A stretch of DNA of 23,952 nt, taken from the NCBI GenBank assembly GCA_945877995.1, contig CAMDXD010000009.1:1-23952 (forward strand), given 5' to 3'. The notes below the pieces were generated by a model. That model ran no database searches. It saw only the letters and a program-made list of their open reading frames with translations, and had not been told where the DNA came from. This stretch comes from Bordetella parapertussis (GTDB lineage Bacteria; Pseudomonadota; Gammaproteobacteria; Burkholderiales; CAIKXV01). Both the position numbers and the translations under genes were made by a program. Shown here one piece after another: positions 7,359 through 16,925 of this stretch. Each line of letters opens with the position of its first letter. The stretch's first letter is position 1.

Positions 7359-8357
7359 CTACTCGGCCTGTATGCCAGACGTCTTGATGATCTTCGCGTA
7401 GAGCGCGGTCTCGCGCGCCATCAGGTCGACGAGGTCCTGCGGCGTACCGCCGACCGGCTCTGCCCCCTGCCCGAGCATCCGGGTACGCACGTCGGGCAAC
7501 TGCACGATGCGCGTGACTTCGCTGCTCATCCTCGTGACGATGTCCTTCGGCGTGTTGGCGGCGCCGAACAGGCCCATCCAGGCAGTCATGTCGAAACCCT
7601 TGATGGTCTCGCCCACGCTCGGGATGTCGGGCAGGGCCGTCGCCCGCTTCGCCGACGACACGGCGATCGCGCGCAGCTTGCCGGCCTTGATGTGCGGCAG
7701 GGCACCGACGACGTTGGCGAACATCAGTTCGATGCGGCCGCCGAAGATATCGATGAACGCTGGCGCCGCACCCTTGTACGGCACGTGGTTCATGCGGATG
7801 CCGGCACTCGCCTGCACCGACTCCATGCCGAGATGCTGCAGGTTGCCGATACCGGCCGATGCATAGTTGAGTTCGTTCGGGCGCGCACGCGCGAGCTTCA
7901 CCAATCCGGCGACGTCCTTCACCGGCAGCGTCGGGCTTACCGCCATCACCATGGGCGAGCTGAGGATCAGGGAGATCGGGGTGAAATCCTTCACCGCGTC
8001 GTACGGGATCTTCTTCATCAGGTTCGGGTTGATCGTCATCGGGCCCGAATTGCCGAGGAGTATCGTGTAGCCGTCCGGCGTGGCTCGCGCGACCATGTCG
8101 GCGCCGAGGCTGCCGCCCGCGCCGCCGCGGTTATCGACGACCACCGTCTGGCTCCAGGTCTCGGACATGCGCACGCCCAGCGTGCGTGCCACGTCGTCGA
8201 GCGGCCCGCCCGCAGCGTATGGCACGACGATACGAATCGGCTTGGTCGGCCACGCCTGGGCGAACGCGCTGCCGGCAAGGGCGCAGAGCGCTGCGACGGC
8301 AGCGCCGCCGCACCCGATGCCGAGCCGCATCGCGGCCGGTATGTTTGCAGACTTCAT
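7359..8357 (-). CDS. Bug/TctC-family substrate-binding protein (receptor 5)
   Basis: The 332-residue product starts MKSANIPAAMRLGIGCGGAA with a signal peptide ending at about GSAFAQA. Family motifs follow: TKPIRIVVPYAAGGPLDDVAR, NRGGAGGSLGADM, PDGYTILLG, IPYDAVKDFTPISLI, LNYASAGIGNLQHLG, and HVPYKGAAPAFIDIFGG. The frame is open upstream to 8513, but the ATG at 8357 has GGAGG eight bases before it and begins the signal peptide. It is the only receptor of the five on the minus strand. It follows the HAD phosphatase gene on that strand with a 121-bp gap, so it probably has its own promoter. No transporter membrane subunit lies near it. Confidence 0.92.
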   Translation of the reverse strand: MKSANIPAAMRLGIGCGGAAVAALCALAGSAFAQAWPTKPIRIVVPYAAGGPLDDVARTLGVRMSETWSQTVVVDNRGGAGGSLGADMVARATPDGYTILLGNSGPMTINPNLMKKIPYDAVKDFTPISLILSSPMVMAVSPTLPVKDVAGLVKLARARPNELNYASAGIGNLQHLGMESVQASAGIRMNHVPYKGAAPAFIDIFGGRIELMFANVVGALPHIKAGKLRAIAVSSAKRATALPDIPSVGETIKGFDMTAWMGLFGAANTPKDIVTRMSSEVTRIVQLPDVRTRMLGQGAEPVGGTPQDLVDLMARETALYAKIIKTSGIQAE

Positions 8358-8478
8358 GCGTTGCGCCTCCGAGGACGCCGGCACGTGCCGGATCGTGCAG
8401 GGGATACATGCCCCCGCCTGTGGATGTATCTCAAGATAGCACGACGCATACGGGCGCCGCGCCGCAACGCGCGGCGGT

Positions 8479-9273
8479 TCAGCGCGCCTCGAACAGCGCG
8501 CCCACGACCTCACAGAAACCGTCGCCGCCGCGGCGCGCGGTGATATAGGCCGGCGGGAACTCGAGACGATCCCTCACTTCCATCACGTTGGCGACACCGA
8601 TCGAATGCGGGAAATACCGGAACATCGGGCTGTCGTTCGGCGCGTCGCCAAGATAGGTAAACAACGCACGCTGAGCATCGAGGTCGATGTTAAGCACCTC
8701 GCTGAAGAAGCGGCGCGTCATGCCCAGCTTGTCGTAGTCGCCGAACCAGCCGTTGACATGCCCGGCACTGGCCATCGCGGTCAGGCCGCCTTCGCGCATG
8801 ATCTCGAGGATGCGGTCGACCTTCTGCATCGGCAGGCGTGCGACGTCCTCGGCCCAGTCGATCGCGAGGTCGCATTCGCGGTAGGACTGGTCGGTCGAGA
8901 GCGCGCAACCAGGTACCTCGGCGAGGATGCGGCTGGCGATGGCCGCCAGCGCGTCGCGATTGCGGCGACGCACATCGGGCGGATCGACGTACATCTGGCG
9001 CAGGTGGTTGGTGTGCGGATCGCGCCAGAAGCACAGGCTTCCACCCTCGCCGACCACGGCGTGCACCGGCCACATGCGGGCGATGTGGTCGCACCATCCG
9101 GCCGGGCGTCCGGTGACCAGCACCGTGATGAAGTCGGCCTGGTACAGTCGCTCGAGGGCGAAGTAGGCGTCGCTGGTCAGCCGCCCGCCGGTGGTGAGCG
9201 TGTCGTCGAGGTCAAGCAGCACGCCTTGCATGCGCGCTCGAACAGCGGCTGGTAGGTCGGACAGCGGGCGCAT
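8479..9273 (-). CDS. HAD-superfamily (type IIB) hydrolase, mannosyl-3-phosphoglycerate phosphatase-like
   Basis: The 264-residue product carries all four HAD motifs. Motif I is DLDDT (residues 21-25), with D21 as nucleophile and D23 as acid/base. Motif II threonine is T54 in LVTGRP. K182 in GDYDKLG is the motif III lysine. Motif IV is GDAPNDSP, with D210 and D214 as Mg ligands. The long cap between motifs II and III and the overall order are those of the IIB (Cof/MPGP/sucrose-phosphatase) group. These are cytoplasmic Mg-dependent phosphatases acting mostly on sugar phosphates; the substrate is not predictable here. The frame extends to a GTG at 9306, but I chose the ATG at 9273 because the HAD fold begins soon after it; neither has a strong ribosome binding site. 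It lies 104 bp downstream of atpC on the same strand. Confidence 0.85.
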   Translation of the reverse strand: MRPLSDLPAAVRARMQGVLLDLDDTLTTGGRLTSDAYFALERLYQADFITVLVTGRPAGWCDHIARMWPVHAVVGEGGSLCFWRDPHTNHLRQMYVDPPDVRRRNRDALAAIASRILAEVPGCALSTDQSYRECDLAIDWAEDVARLPMQKVDRILEIMREGGLTAMASAGHVNGWFGDYDKLGMTRRFFSEVLNIDLDAQRALFTYLGDAPNDSPMFRYFPHSIGVANVMEVRDRLEFPPAYITARRGGDGFCEVVGALFEAR

Positions 9274-9377
9274 GGTCAACTCAGGGCACGGCGAGGGGAG
9301 CAGCACGTCCGCACGAAGCGGGGTCCAACGCAGACTCCCCCCGCACGCATCCGGCCTGGACGTCAGCCGCCAGCGAT

Positions 9378-9800
9378 TCAGCGTTTCTGACGGAACTTGC
9401 GAATCGACGCGATCTGCGCGGCGAGCGTTGCCAGTTCGGCCTGCGCGGTCGCGACCTCGAGCTGACCTTTCGCGTTGCGCAGCGTTTCTTCGGCCTGCTT
9501 GCGCGCTTCCTCGGCCTTGGCCTCGTCGAGGTCATGGCCGCGGATGGCGGTGTCGGCCAGTACGGTCACCGTCTTCGGCTGCACTTCCAGGATGCCACCG
9601 GCGACAAACACGAACTCTTCATCGTCCTTGCCCACGACCTTGATACGTACGGCGCCCGGCTTGATGCGGGTGATCAGCGGCGTGTGCTGCGGATAGATGC
9701 CGAGCTCCCCGGCTTCGCCCGGCAGGACGACGAACTCGGCCTCGCCGGAGAAGATGTTCTCTTCGGCGCTGACGACGTCTACGTGGATGGTGTTGGCCAT
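9378..9800 (-). CDS. atpC: F1Fo ATP synthase subunit epsilon
   Basis: This 140-residue protein is the last gene of the atp operon. It begins MANTIHVDVVSAEENIFSGE and contains the conserved PGEAGELGIYPQHTPLIT of the N-terminal beta-sandwich (about residues 27-44). An Ala/Glu-rich helical hairpin fills residues 90-140. Epsilon joins gamma and the c-ring in the central rotor stalk and inhibits ATP hydrolysis through its C-terminal helices. The length is normal for the family. It lies 33 bp after atpD. A GC-rich imperfect inverted repeat at about 9313-9349 follows it without a T-tract, so a terminator is uncertain. Confidence 0.97.
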   Translation of the reverse strand: MANTIHVDVVSAEENIFSGEAEFVVLPGEAGELGIYPQHTPLITRIKPGAVRIKVVGKDDEEFVFVAGGILEVQPKTVTVLADTAIRGHDLDEAKAEEARKQAEETLRNAKGQLEVATAQAELATLAAQIASIRKFRQKR

Positions 9801-9833
9801 GGCGGTCTGGGTTCTGTCCGGTCGATGCTGCGT

Positions 9834-11237
9834 TTACTGCAGGGTCTTGGCTTTTTCGAAGGCTTCTTCGATCGTGCCGACCATGTAGAACGCCTGCTCC
9901 GGCAGCGCGTCGCAATCGCCGTCGACGATCATCTTGAAGCCCTTGATGGTGTCCTTCAGCGCGACGATCTTGCCCGGCGAGCCGGTGAACACCTCGGCGA
10001 CGTTGAATGGCTGCGACAGGAAGCGCTGGATCTTCCGCGCACGGGACACGGCCAGTTTGTCTTCCGGCGACAGCTCGTCCATGCCCAGGATCGCGATGAT
10101 GTCGCGCAGTTCCTTGTAGCGCTGCAGCGTCTGCTGCACTGCGCGCGTCACGTTGTAGTGCTCTTCGCCGATCACATTCGGGTCGAGCTGGCGCGAGGTC
10201 GAGTCGAGCGGATCGACCGCCGGGTAGATGCCCAGCGAGGCGATGTCACGCGACAGCACGACGGTGGCGTCGAGGTGGGCGAAGGTCGTTGCCGGCGACG
10301 GATCGGTCAAGTCGTCCGCGGGAACATATACGGCCTGGATCGAGGTGATCGAACCGACCTTGGTCGAGACGATGCGCTCCTGCAGGCGGCCCATTTCTTC
10401 GGCCAGCGTCGGCTGGTAACCCACCGCCGACGGCATCCGGCCGAGCAGCGCCGACACTTCGGTACCGGCCAGGGTGTAGCGGTAGATGTTGTCGACGAAG
10501 AACAGGATGTCACGGCCTTCGTCGCGGAACTTCTCGGCCATCGTCAGGCCGGTCAGCGCCACGCGCAGGCGGTTGCCCGGCGGCTCGTTCATCTGGCCGA
10601 ACACCATCGCGACCTTGTCGAGCACCTTCGACTCTTCCATCTCGTGGTAGAAGTCGTTGCCCTCGCGGGTGCGCTCGCCGACGCCGGCGAACACCGAGTA
10701 GCCGCCGTAGCTCTTGGCGATGTTGTTGATCAGTTCCATCATGTTCACGGTCTTGCCGACGCCGGCACCGCCGAACAGGCCGATCTTGCCACCCTTGGCG
10801 AACGGGCAGATCAGGTCGATCACCTTGATGCCGGTGGGCAGCAGTTCGACCGACGGCGACAGTTCGTCAAACTTCGGCGCTGGTTGGTGGATCGCGCGGC
10901 GCTCTTCGGTGGCGATGGGGCCAGCCTGGTCGATCGGGCGGCCGAGCACATCCATGATGCGGCCGAGCGTGGCGGTACCGACCGGCACCGAGATGCCCTT
11001 GCCGGTGCCACGCACCTGCATGCCGCGGCGCAGGCCGTCGGAGGAGCCCATCGCGATCGTGCGCACGACGCCGTCGCCGAGTTGCTGCTGCACCTCGAAG
11101 GTGAGCCCCTTCTCGGCGAAGCTGGAGCTGTCGCTGTCTTCGAGGATCAGCGCGTCATAGATGGAGGGCATCGAGTCGCGCGGGAATTGAATGTCGACCA
11201 CGGGTCCGATGCACTGAACGACGGTTCCGTTGCTCAT
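9834..11237 (-). CDS. atpD: F1Fo ATP synthase subunit beta (catalytic)
   Basis: The 467-residue product is the catalytic F1 subunit, which makes ATP from ADP and phosphate on the cytoplasmic face of the inner membrane. The Walker A motif GGAGVGKT is at 156-163, GERTREG with the catalytic glutamate at 187-193, and the Walker B strand DILFFVDN at 243-250. The segment ALLGRMPSAVGYQPTLAEEM, which contacts gamma, follows. Length and all motifs are normal. The ATG at 11237 is preceded by AAGGAAG about six bases away. It is the eighth gene of the operon, 25 bp after atpG and 33 bp before atpC. Confidence 0.99.
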   Translation of the reverse strand: MSNGTVVQCIGPVVDIQFPRDSMPSIYDALILEDSDSSSFAEKGLTFEVQQQLGDGVVRTIAMGSSDGLRRGMQVRGTGKGISVPVGTATLGRIMDVLGRPIDQAGPIATEERRAIHQPAPKFDELSPSVELLPTGIKVIDLICPFAKGGKIGLFGGAGVGKTVNMMELINNIAKSYGGYSVFAGVGERTREGNDFYHEMEESKVLDKVAMVFGQMNEPPGNRLRVALTGLTMAEKFRDEGRDILFFVDNIYRYTLAGTEVSALLGRMPSAVGYQPTLAEEMGRLQERIVSTKVGSITSIQAVYVPADDLTDPSPATTFAHLDATVVLSRDIASLGIYPAVDPLDSTSRQLDPNVIGEEHYNVTRAVQQTLQRYKELRDIIAILGMDELSPEDKLAVSRARKIQRFLSQPFNVAEVFTGSPGKIVALKDTIKGFKMIVDGDCDALPEQAFYMVGTIEEAFEKAKTLQ

Positions 11238-11262
11238 GGCTGCTTCCTTGACTTGAAATGGT

Positions 11263-12156
11263 TCAGACGGCGGCGGCGCCGGAGACGATCTCCGACAGCT
11301 CTTTGGTAATCGCTGCCTGGCGGGCCTTGTTGTAGACGAGCTTCAGCTCGTCGATCACTTTCTTCGCGTTGTCGCTGGCGGACTTCATCGCCACCATGCG
11401 CGCGCTCTGCTCGGAGGCCATGTTCTCGGCGATCGCCTGGAACACAAGCGCCTCGACATAGCGCGTGAGCAGTTCGTCGAGGACGGTCTGCGCATCGGGC
11501 TCGTAGAGGTAATCCCACGACAGCGACGTGCTGCCGGCGGCAGCGTCGACGGCGGGGTCGGCCGACATCCGCTCGGCCGACAGCGGCAGGAGCTGTTCGA
11601 TCTTCGGTTCCTGCTTCATCGTGTTGATGAAGTCGTTGTAGCAGAGATAGACCGCGTCGATCTCGCCCTTGGCGAACTTGTCGAGCATGATCTTCACCGG
11701 GCCGATCAGCTTGTCCATGCGCGGCGTGTCACCCAGGCCGACCACGTGCGACACGATGCGTGCACCCAGGCGCTGCAGGAAGCCGAAGCCCTTGTTGCCG
11801 ATGGCAGTGGCTTCGATGCCGATCTTCTGCGTCTCGTTGTCGCGCATGCGCACCAGCAGCTGGCGCAGCAGGTTGGTGTTCAGCCCGCCGCACAGCCCCT
11901 TGTCGGACGTGATCACGATGAAGCCGACGTTCTTCAATTCACTGCGCGACACCAGGAACGGATGCTTGTATTCGGAGTTGGCCGAAGCGAGGTGGGCGGC
12001 GATGTTACGGATTTTCTCTGCATACGGACGCGCGGCGCGCATGCGGTCCTGCGCCTTGCGCATCTTGCTCGCAGCGACCATCTCCATCGCCTTGGTGATC
12101 TTGCGCGTGTTCTCGACGCTCTTGATCTTGCTGCGGATTTCCTTGGAGCCTGGCAT
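11263..12156 (-). CDS. atpG: F1Fo ATP synthase subunit gamma
   Basis: The 297-residue product is the central rotor shaft of F1. The N-terminal coiled-coil helix EIRSKIKSVENTRKITKAME is at about residues 5-25. The conserved SDKGLCGGLNTN core is near residue 85. The C-terminal helix (about 245-295) has SARMVAMKSASDNAKKVIDE, which pairs with the N-terminal helix. Length is typical of proteobacterial gamma. It lies 83 bp after atpA and 25 bp before atpD. No oddities are seen. Confidence 0.98.
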   Translation of the reverse strand: MPGSKEIRSKIKSVENTRKITKAMEMVAASKMRKAQDRMRAARPYAEKIRNIAAHLASANSEYKHPFLVSRSELKNVGFIVITSDKGLCGGLNTNLLRQLLVRMRDNETQKIGIEATAIGNKGFGFLQRLGARIVSHVVGLGDTPRMDKLIGPVKIMLDKFAKGEIDAVYLCYNDFINTMKQEPKIEQLLPLSAERMSADPAVDAAAGSTSLSWDYLYEPDAQTVLDELLTRYVEALVFQAIAENMASEQSARMVAMKSASDNAKKVIDELKLVYNKARQAAITKELSEIVSGAAAV

Positions 12157-12239
12157 CTCGATCTGCTCTCGAACGCTTCGGGTTCAGCGACCCGGGCGAA
12201 GGAGCCGCCCGGACCGGTGCTGCAATGAACGCTTCCGGA

Positions 12240-13781
<1,542 letters not shown>

Positions 13782-13791
13782 CACAGTGCTC

Positions 13792-14328
13792 CTAGGATTG
13801 AAGGGCGGTGGCCATCTGCGCGAGACGGCCGCGCACCGAAGCGTCCAGCACTTCGTCGCCGACGGTGACACGGACCCCGCCGATGAGTTCGGGGACGATC
13901 ACCACGCGATAGTTGAGTTTGCGAGCGAACTTTTTTTCGAGGCTGGAAACCAGCCCGGCCAGTTCGGCGCCCTCGAGCGTGAAGGCCGACTCGATCACGA
14001 GGTCGGCACGGCCTTCCGAGGCATTGCGCAACGAATGGAACTGAGCGGCGATCTCGGGCAGCAGTTCGACACGGCCGTTCTCGGCCAGCATCAGCATGAA
14101 GTTCTTCGCTTCTGCAGTGAAGCCACCCGGCACGAGGCTGCCGAAGAACTCGGCGAGCTTCGCCGGCTGCAGGCCGGGATCGCCAAGGCGACTGGCGACC
14201 TGCGGATCGGCGGCGATCGAACCCAGGCTTCCGATCAGGTCGGACCAGGCCGGGACAGAACCCGATTCCTGGGCCAGCTTGAACGCGGCTTCGGCGTAGG
14301 GACGGGCGACGGTGGAGATCTCGGCCAT
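13792..14328 (-). CDS. atpH: F1Fo ATP synthase subunit delta
   Basis: This 178-residue protein is the peripheral-stalk subunit that ties the alpha N-termini to the b subunits. Its N-terminal helical bundle starts STVARPYAEAAFKLAQESGS. The C-terminal signature ELIGGVRVTVGDEVLDASVRG lies near residue 150. The ATG at 14328 is eight bases after the atpF stop and the stop is ten bases before atpA, which implies coupled translation. Length and motifs are normal for the family. Confidence 0.97.
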   Translation of the reverse strand: MAEISTVARPYAEAAFKLAQESGSVPAWSDLIGSLGSIAADPQVASRLGDPGLQPAKLAEFFGSLVPGGFTAEAKNFMLMLAENGRVELLPEIAAQFHSLRNASEGRADLVIESAFTLEGAELAGLVSSLEKKFARKLNYRVVIVPELIGGVRVTVGDEVLDASVRGRLAQMATALQS

Positions 14329-14336
14329 CGTTATGC

Positions 14337-14807
14337 TCAGAGTGCCTGCTTGAGGTCGTTCAGCATCGCCGCATGGGCGCTGGCGTCGACTTCACGCTTC
14401 AGGATGCGTTCGGCACCGGCCACCGCAAGCGCGGCGACCTGCTCACGCAGCGCCTGGCGGGCGCGCTGGACTTCCTGCTCGACTTCCGCCTTGGCGGCGG
14501 CAGATATACGGTCGGCTTCTGCCTTGGCGGTGACCTTGGCTTCTTCGATCACTGCTGCAGCGCGCTTCTCGCTCTGCGCCACGATTTCCTGGCCGCGTTC
14601 GCGGGCGGCGCGGTCGGCTTCCTGCGCGCGCTTCTCTGCGGCGAGCAGGTCCTGCTTGCCGCGCTCACCGGCGGCGAGGCCGTCAGCAATCTTCTTCTGG
14701 CGCTCTTCCAGCGCACCGATCAGCGGCGGCCAGATGAACTTCATGGTGATCATCGCACCGATGAAGAAGACGATCAGCTGTATGAACAGCGTAGCGTTGA
14801 TACTCAT
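14337..14807 (-). CDS. atpF: F1Fo ATP synthase subunit b
   Basis: The 156-residue product has one N-terminal membrane helix (LFIQLIVFFIGAMITMKFIW, about residues 7-26). A long, charged, Ala/Glu/Lys/Arg-rich helix follows to the C-terminus, typical of the dimeric peripheral stalk. It links membrane subunit a to delta on F1. The ATG at 14807 has GAGGT about seven bases upstream. It follows atpE after 173 bp, and this gap holds a large hairpin just before the ribosome binding site. Confidence 0.97.
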   Translation of the reverse strand: MSINATLFIQLIVFFIGAMITMKFIWPPLIGALEERQKKIADGLAAGERGKQDLLAAEKRAQEADRAARERGQEIVAQSEKRAAAVIEEAKVTAKAEADRISAAAKAEVEQEVQRARQALREQVAALAVAGAERILKREVDASAHAAMLNDLKQAL

Positions 14808-14826
14808 GTCAAACCTCGATCGATCC

Positions 14827-14865
14827 GCGCAGCCCCGGTCCGGAGGACTGGCCGGGTGGCTGCGC
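14827..14865 (-). other. Hairpin in the atpE-atpF intercistronic gap
   Basis: Outer arms GCGCAGCC (14827-14834) and GGCTGCGC (14858-14865) are exact complements. Between them CCGG/CCGG and TCC/GGA pair further, giving a long bulged GC-rich stem with a small loop. It ends about 20 bases before the atpF start on the transcribed strand. There is no T-tract, so it is not a standard terminator. It could protect the atpE mRNA end or limit access to the atpF ribosome binding site; this is inference. Confidence 0.6.
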
Positions 14866-14980
14866 GCGAACGCTGGTGGATGCTGCCTGCTGTGAAACCC
14901 GCTGCCCGACCTCAGGGCGCCGCCGCCTCACGCACGGGCGTGAACAGGCGACGGGCGCGGCAGGTGCAGGCGGGGGTGGA

Positions 14981-15256
<276 letters not shown>

Positions 15257-15350
15257 TCAGTGAATGAAACGAGGAAGGACAGAACCGGAAACATCAGAGA
15301 CGGGGAACAGGTGGCGGCTGACAACGGCGTGTCGGCACGCTGGCCAATGC

Positions 15351-15369
15351 GACGGGCCCCTGGCCCGTC
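15351..15369 (-). other. GC-rich hairpin at the end of atpB
   Basis: Eight-base arms GACGGGCC (15351-15358) and GGCCCGTC (15362-15369) flank a three-base loop. On the transcribed strand the hairpin starts at the atpB stop codon and lies upstream of atpE. A smaller hairpin, CGTG-TCGG-CACG, follows. There is no T-run, so it may act in mRNA processing or stability between atpB and atpE, not as a terminator. The function is inferred. Confidence 0.6.
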
Positions 15370-16231
15370 AGTGGCTTTCGTGCGCCTGGCCGATGTAGAC
15401 CAGCGTCAGCATCATGAAGATGAAGGCTTGCAGCAACACGATCAGGATGTGGAACAGCAGCCAGCCCGTACCGGCAATGACATGGACCAGCGCCAGCGCG
15501 AGGCCGGTGGCGTGCATCGCCGCGTAGCCGCCCATCAGCGCGATCAGGAAAAACAGCAGTTCGCCGGCGTACATGTTGCCGAACAACCGCATGCCGAGCG
15601 AGACCATCTTGGCCAGGTACTCGATCAGGTTCAGCAGGAAGTTCGCCGGCCAGAGCAGCGGGTGCGCGCCGAACGGTGCGCAGAACAGTTCGTGGATGAA
15701 GCCGCCGAGACCCTTGATCTTGACCCCGTAGTAGAGCATCAGGATCAGCACGCCGAGCGACATGCCGAGCGTGCCGTTCAAGTCGGCGGTCGGCAGCGGG
15801 CGCAGGTAGACGTCGTGCGCATTGAGCCCGGCGCCGTAATAACCGAACAGCGCGGCGATCTTCGGCAGCAGGTCGACCGGGAGAAGGTCGATCGCATTCA
15901 TCATGATGATCCAGACGAACACGGTCAGCGCGAGCGGCGCGATGAAGGCGCGGTTGCCGTGCACGATCGACTTGCTCTGGTCTTCGACCATCTCGACGAG
16001 GATCTCGATCGCCGCCTGGAACTTGGTCGGCACACCGCTGGTCGCACGCTTCGCGGCAGAGCGCAGCAGCCACAGCGTCAGGCCCAGGCACAGCAGCGAG
16101 AACAGCATGGTGTCGATGTTGATGATCGAGAAGTCGACGATCGACGTCTGCTTTTCCGTCTGCCAGTGCGCCAGATGGTGGACGATGTATTCGGTCGCGT
16201 TGGGCGCGTAGTGGTGATCGGCGGCGGACAT
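15368..16231 (-). CDS. atpB: F1Fo ATP synthase subunit a
   Basis: The 287-residue membrane protein forms the proton half-channels of the Fo stator. The essential arginine that faces the c-ring is R215 in SLGMRLFGNMYAGEL, at the expected place in the fourth long helix. Conserved HYLRPL-like (HDVYLRPLPTADLN) and the final helix LLQAFIFMMLTLVYIGQA are present. Five to six hydrophobic membrane segments are visible. Length and motifs are typical of betaproteobacteria. The start MSAADHHYAPNATEYIVHHL fits the family, although no strong ribosome binding site precedes it. It lies 106 bp after atpI. Confidence 0.98.
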   Translation of the reverse strand: MSAADHHYAPNATEYIVHHLAHWQTEKQTSIVDFSIINIDTMLFSLLCLGLTLWLLRSAAKRATSGVPTKFQAAIEILVEMVEDQSKSIVHGNRAFIAPLALTVFVWIIMMNAIDLLPVDLLPKIAALFGYYGAGLNAHDVYLRPLPTADLNGTLGMSLGVLILMLYYGVKIKGLGGFIHELFCAPFGAHPLLWPANFLLNLIEYLAKMVSLGMRLFGNMYAGELLFFLIALMGGYAAMHATGLALALVHVIAGTGWLLFHILIVLLQAFIFMMLTLVYIGQAHESH

Positions 16232-16337
16232 GGATCGGGTCGGTCTTGGGGGATCGGGGACTGCGCGGTGTGACGGGCAGAAGTCGGGGCAGGTTTGTCG
16301 CGGGTATCGCGCGGACTACGGCGGCGCGGGCGCCGGA

Positions 16338-16703
16338 TCAGCGCCGCAGCAGCAGCGCCAGCCAGTTCGCCTTCACTGCGACGATCACGCCGAGCACTGC
16401 GCCCGGCCAGAATATCGTGTCGACCACCCGTGCCATCGTGAACAGGATGAGCACGGTGAACAGCATCTTTGCAAACTCGCCGATAAAGAACACGGCAGCG
16501 ACCTGGTCGGGCCGGTAGCGCAGCGCCAGCGAAAGCCGCCACGCGAACAACGCGCTTGGCAGCCAGCATGCTGCACCGCCCGCCAGTGTCGACCACCCCG
16601 CCGATGAGCCCAGGAACAGACCCATACAGACGGCGGCGACCACTACCAGCGTTGCCTGCAGCCCGACGATCGCTGCGAAACCGGACAGGGGTAAGTACGA
16701 CAT
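16338..16703 (-). CDS. atpI: ATP synthase accessory protein AtpI
   Basis: This 121-residue hydrophobic protein is the first gene of the atp operon. Four membrane segments are visible at roughly residues 8-30, 36-54, 66-90 and 96-118, with FFIGEFAKMLFTVLILF in the third. AtpI proteins assist c-ring assembly and possibly Mg uptake, and their sequences are poorly conserved. Its place directly before atpB supports the name. It starts 222 bp after parB, and that gap holds a promoter. Confidence 0.88.
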   Translation of the reverse strand: MSYLPLSGFAAIVGLQATLVVVAAVCMGLFLGSSAGWSTLAGGAACWLPSALFAWRLSLALRYRPDQVAAVFFIGEFAKMLFTVLILFTMARVVDTIFWPGAVLGVIVAVKANWLALLLRR

Positions 16704-16885
16704 CTATACCCCGTCGCGATTACAGCCTGATTGCACGCACACGCTTTGTCGGCTACCTGCCGGGGTTTTTCGTCCACGGCGCAGCCAGGCGCGGGCCGGC
16801 GAGACGATCCGCTGCGCCACGGACCACCGCCGCCACCCGGATGCTCCCGGGCCGCCTGCAATTACCGTATCGCACAAAGCCTCTG

Positions 16886-16915
16886 ATTTTCGCCCGACAC
16901 GGACGGGATTGTCAA
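16886..16915 (-). promoter_or_regulatory. Predicted sigma-70 promoter of the atp operon
   Basis: On the minus strand a perfect -35 TTGACA (16910-16915) is followed after 18 bases by GAAAAT (16886-16891), which matches four of six -10 positions. It lies in the 222-bp gap between parB and atpI and points into atpI. It starts just 10 bases after the parB stop. It suggests that atp genes have their own promoter besides any read-through from the mnmG-par genes. Confidence 0.6.
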
Positions 16916-16925
16916 CGTGGCGCAT

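Noticed and set aside
9313..9349. GCGGGG/CCCCGC inverted repeat downstream of atpC as a terminator
   Set aside because: Short stem with a long loop and no T-tract; not enough to call an intrinsic terminator.
9534..11309. 591-codon plus-strand open frame antisense to atpC and atpD
   Set aside because: It mirrors the codons of atpD and atpC, has His/Asp/Arg-rich composition without domains, and the opposite strand encodes unmistakable ATP synthase subunits.
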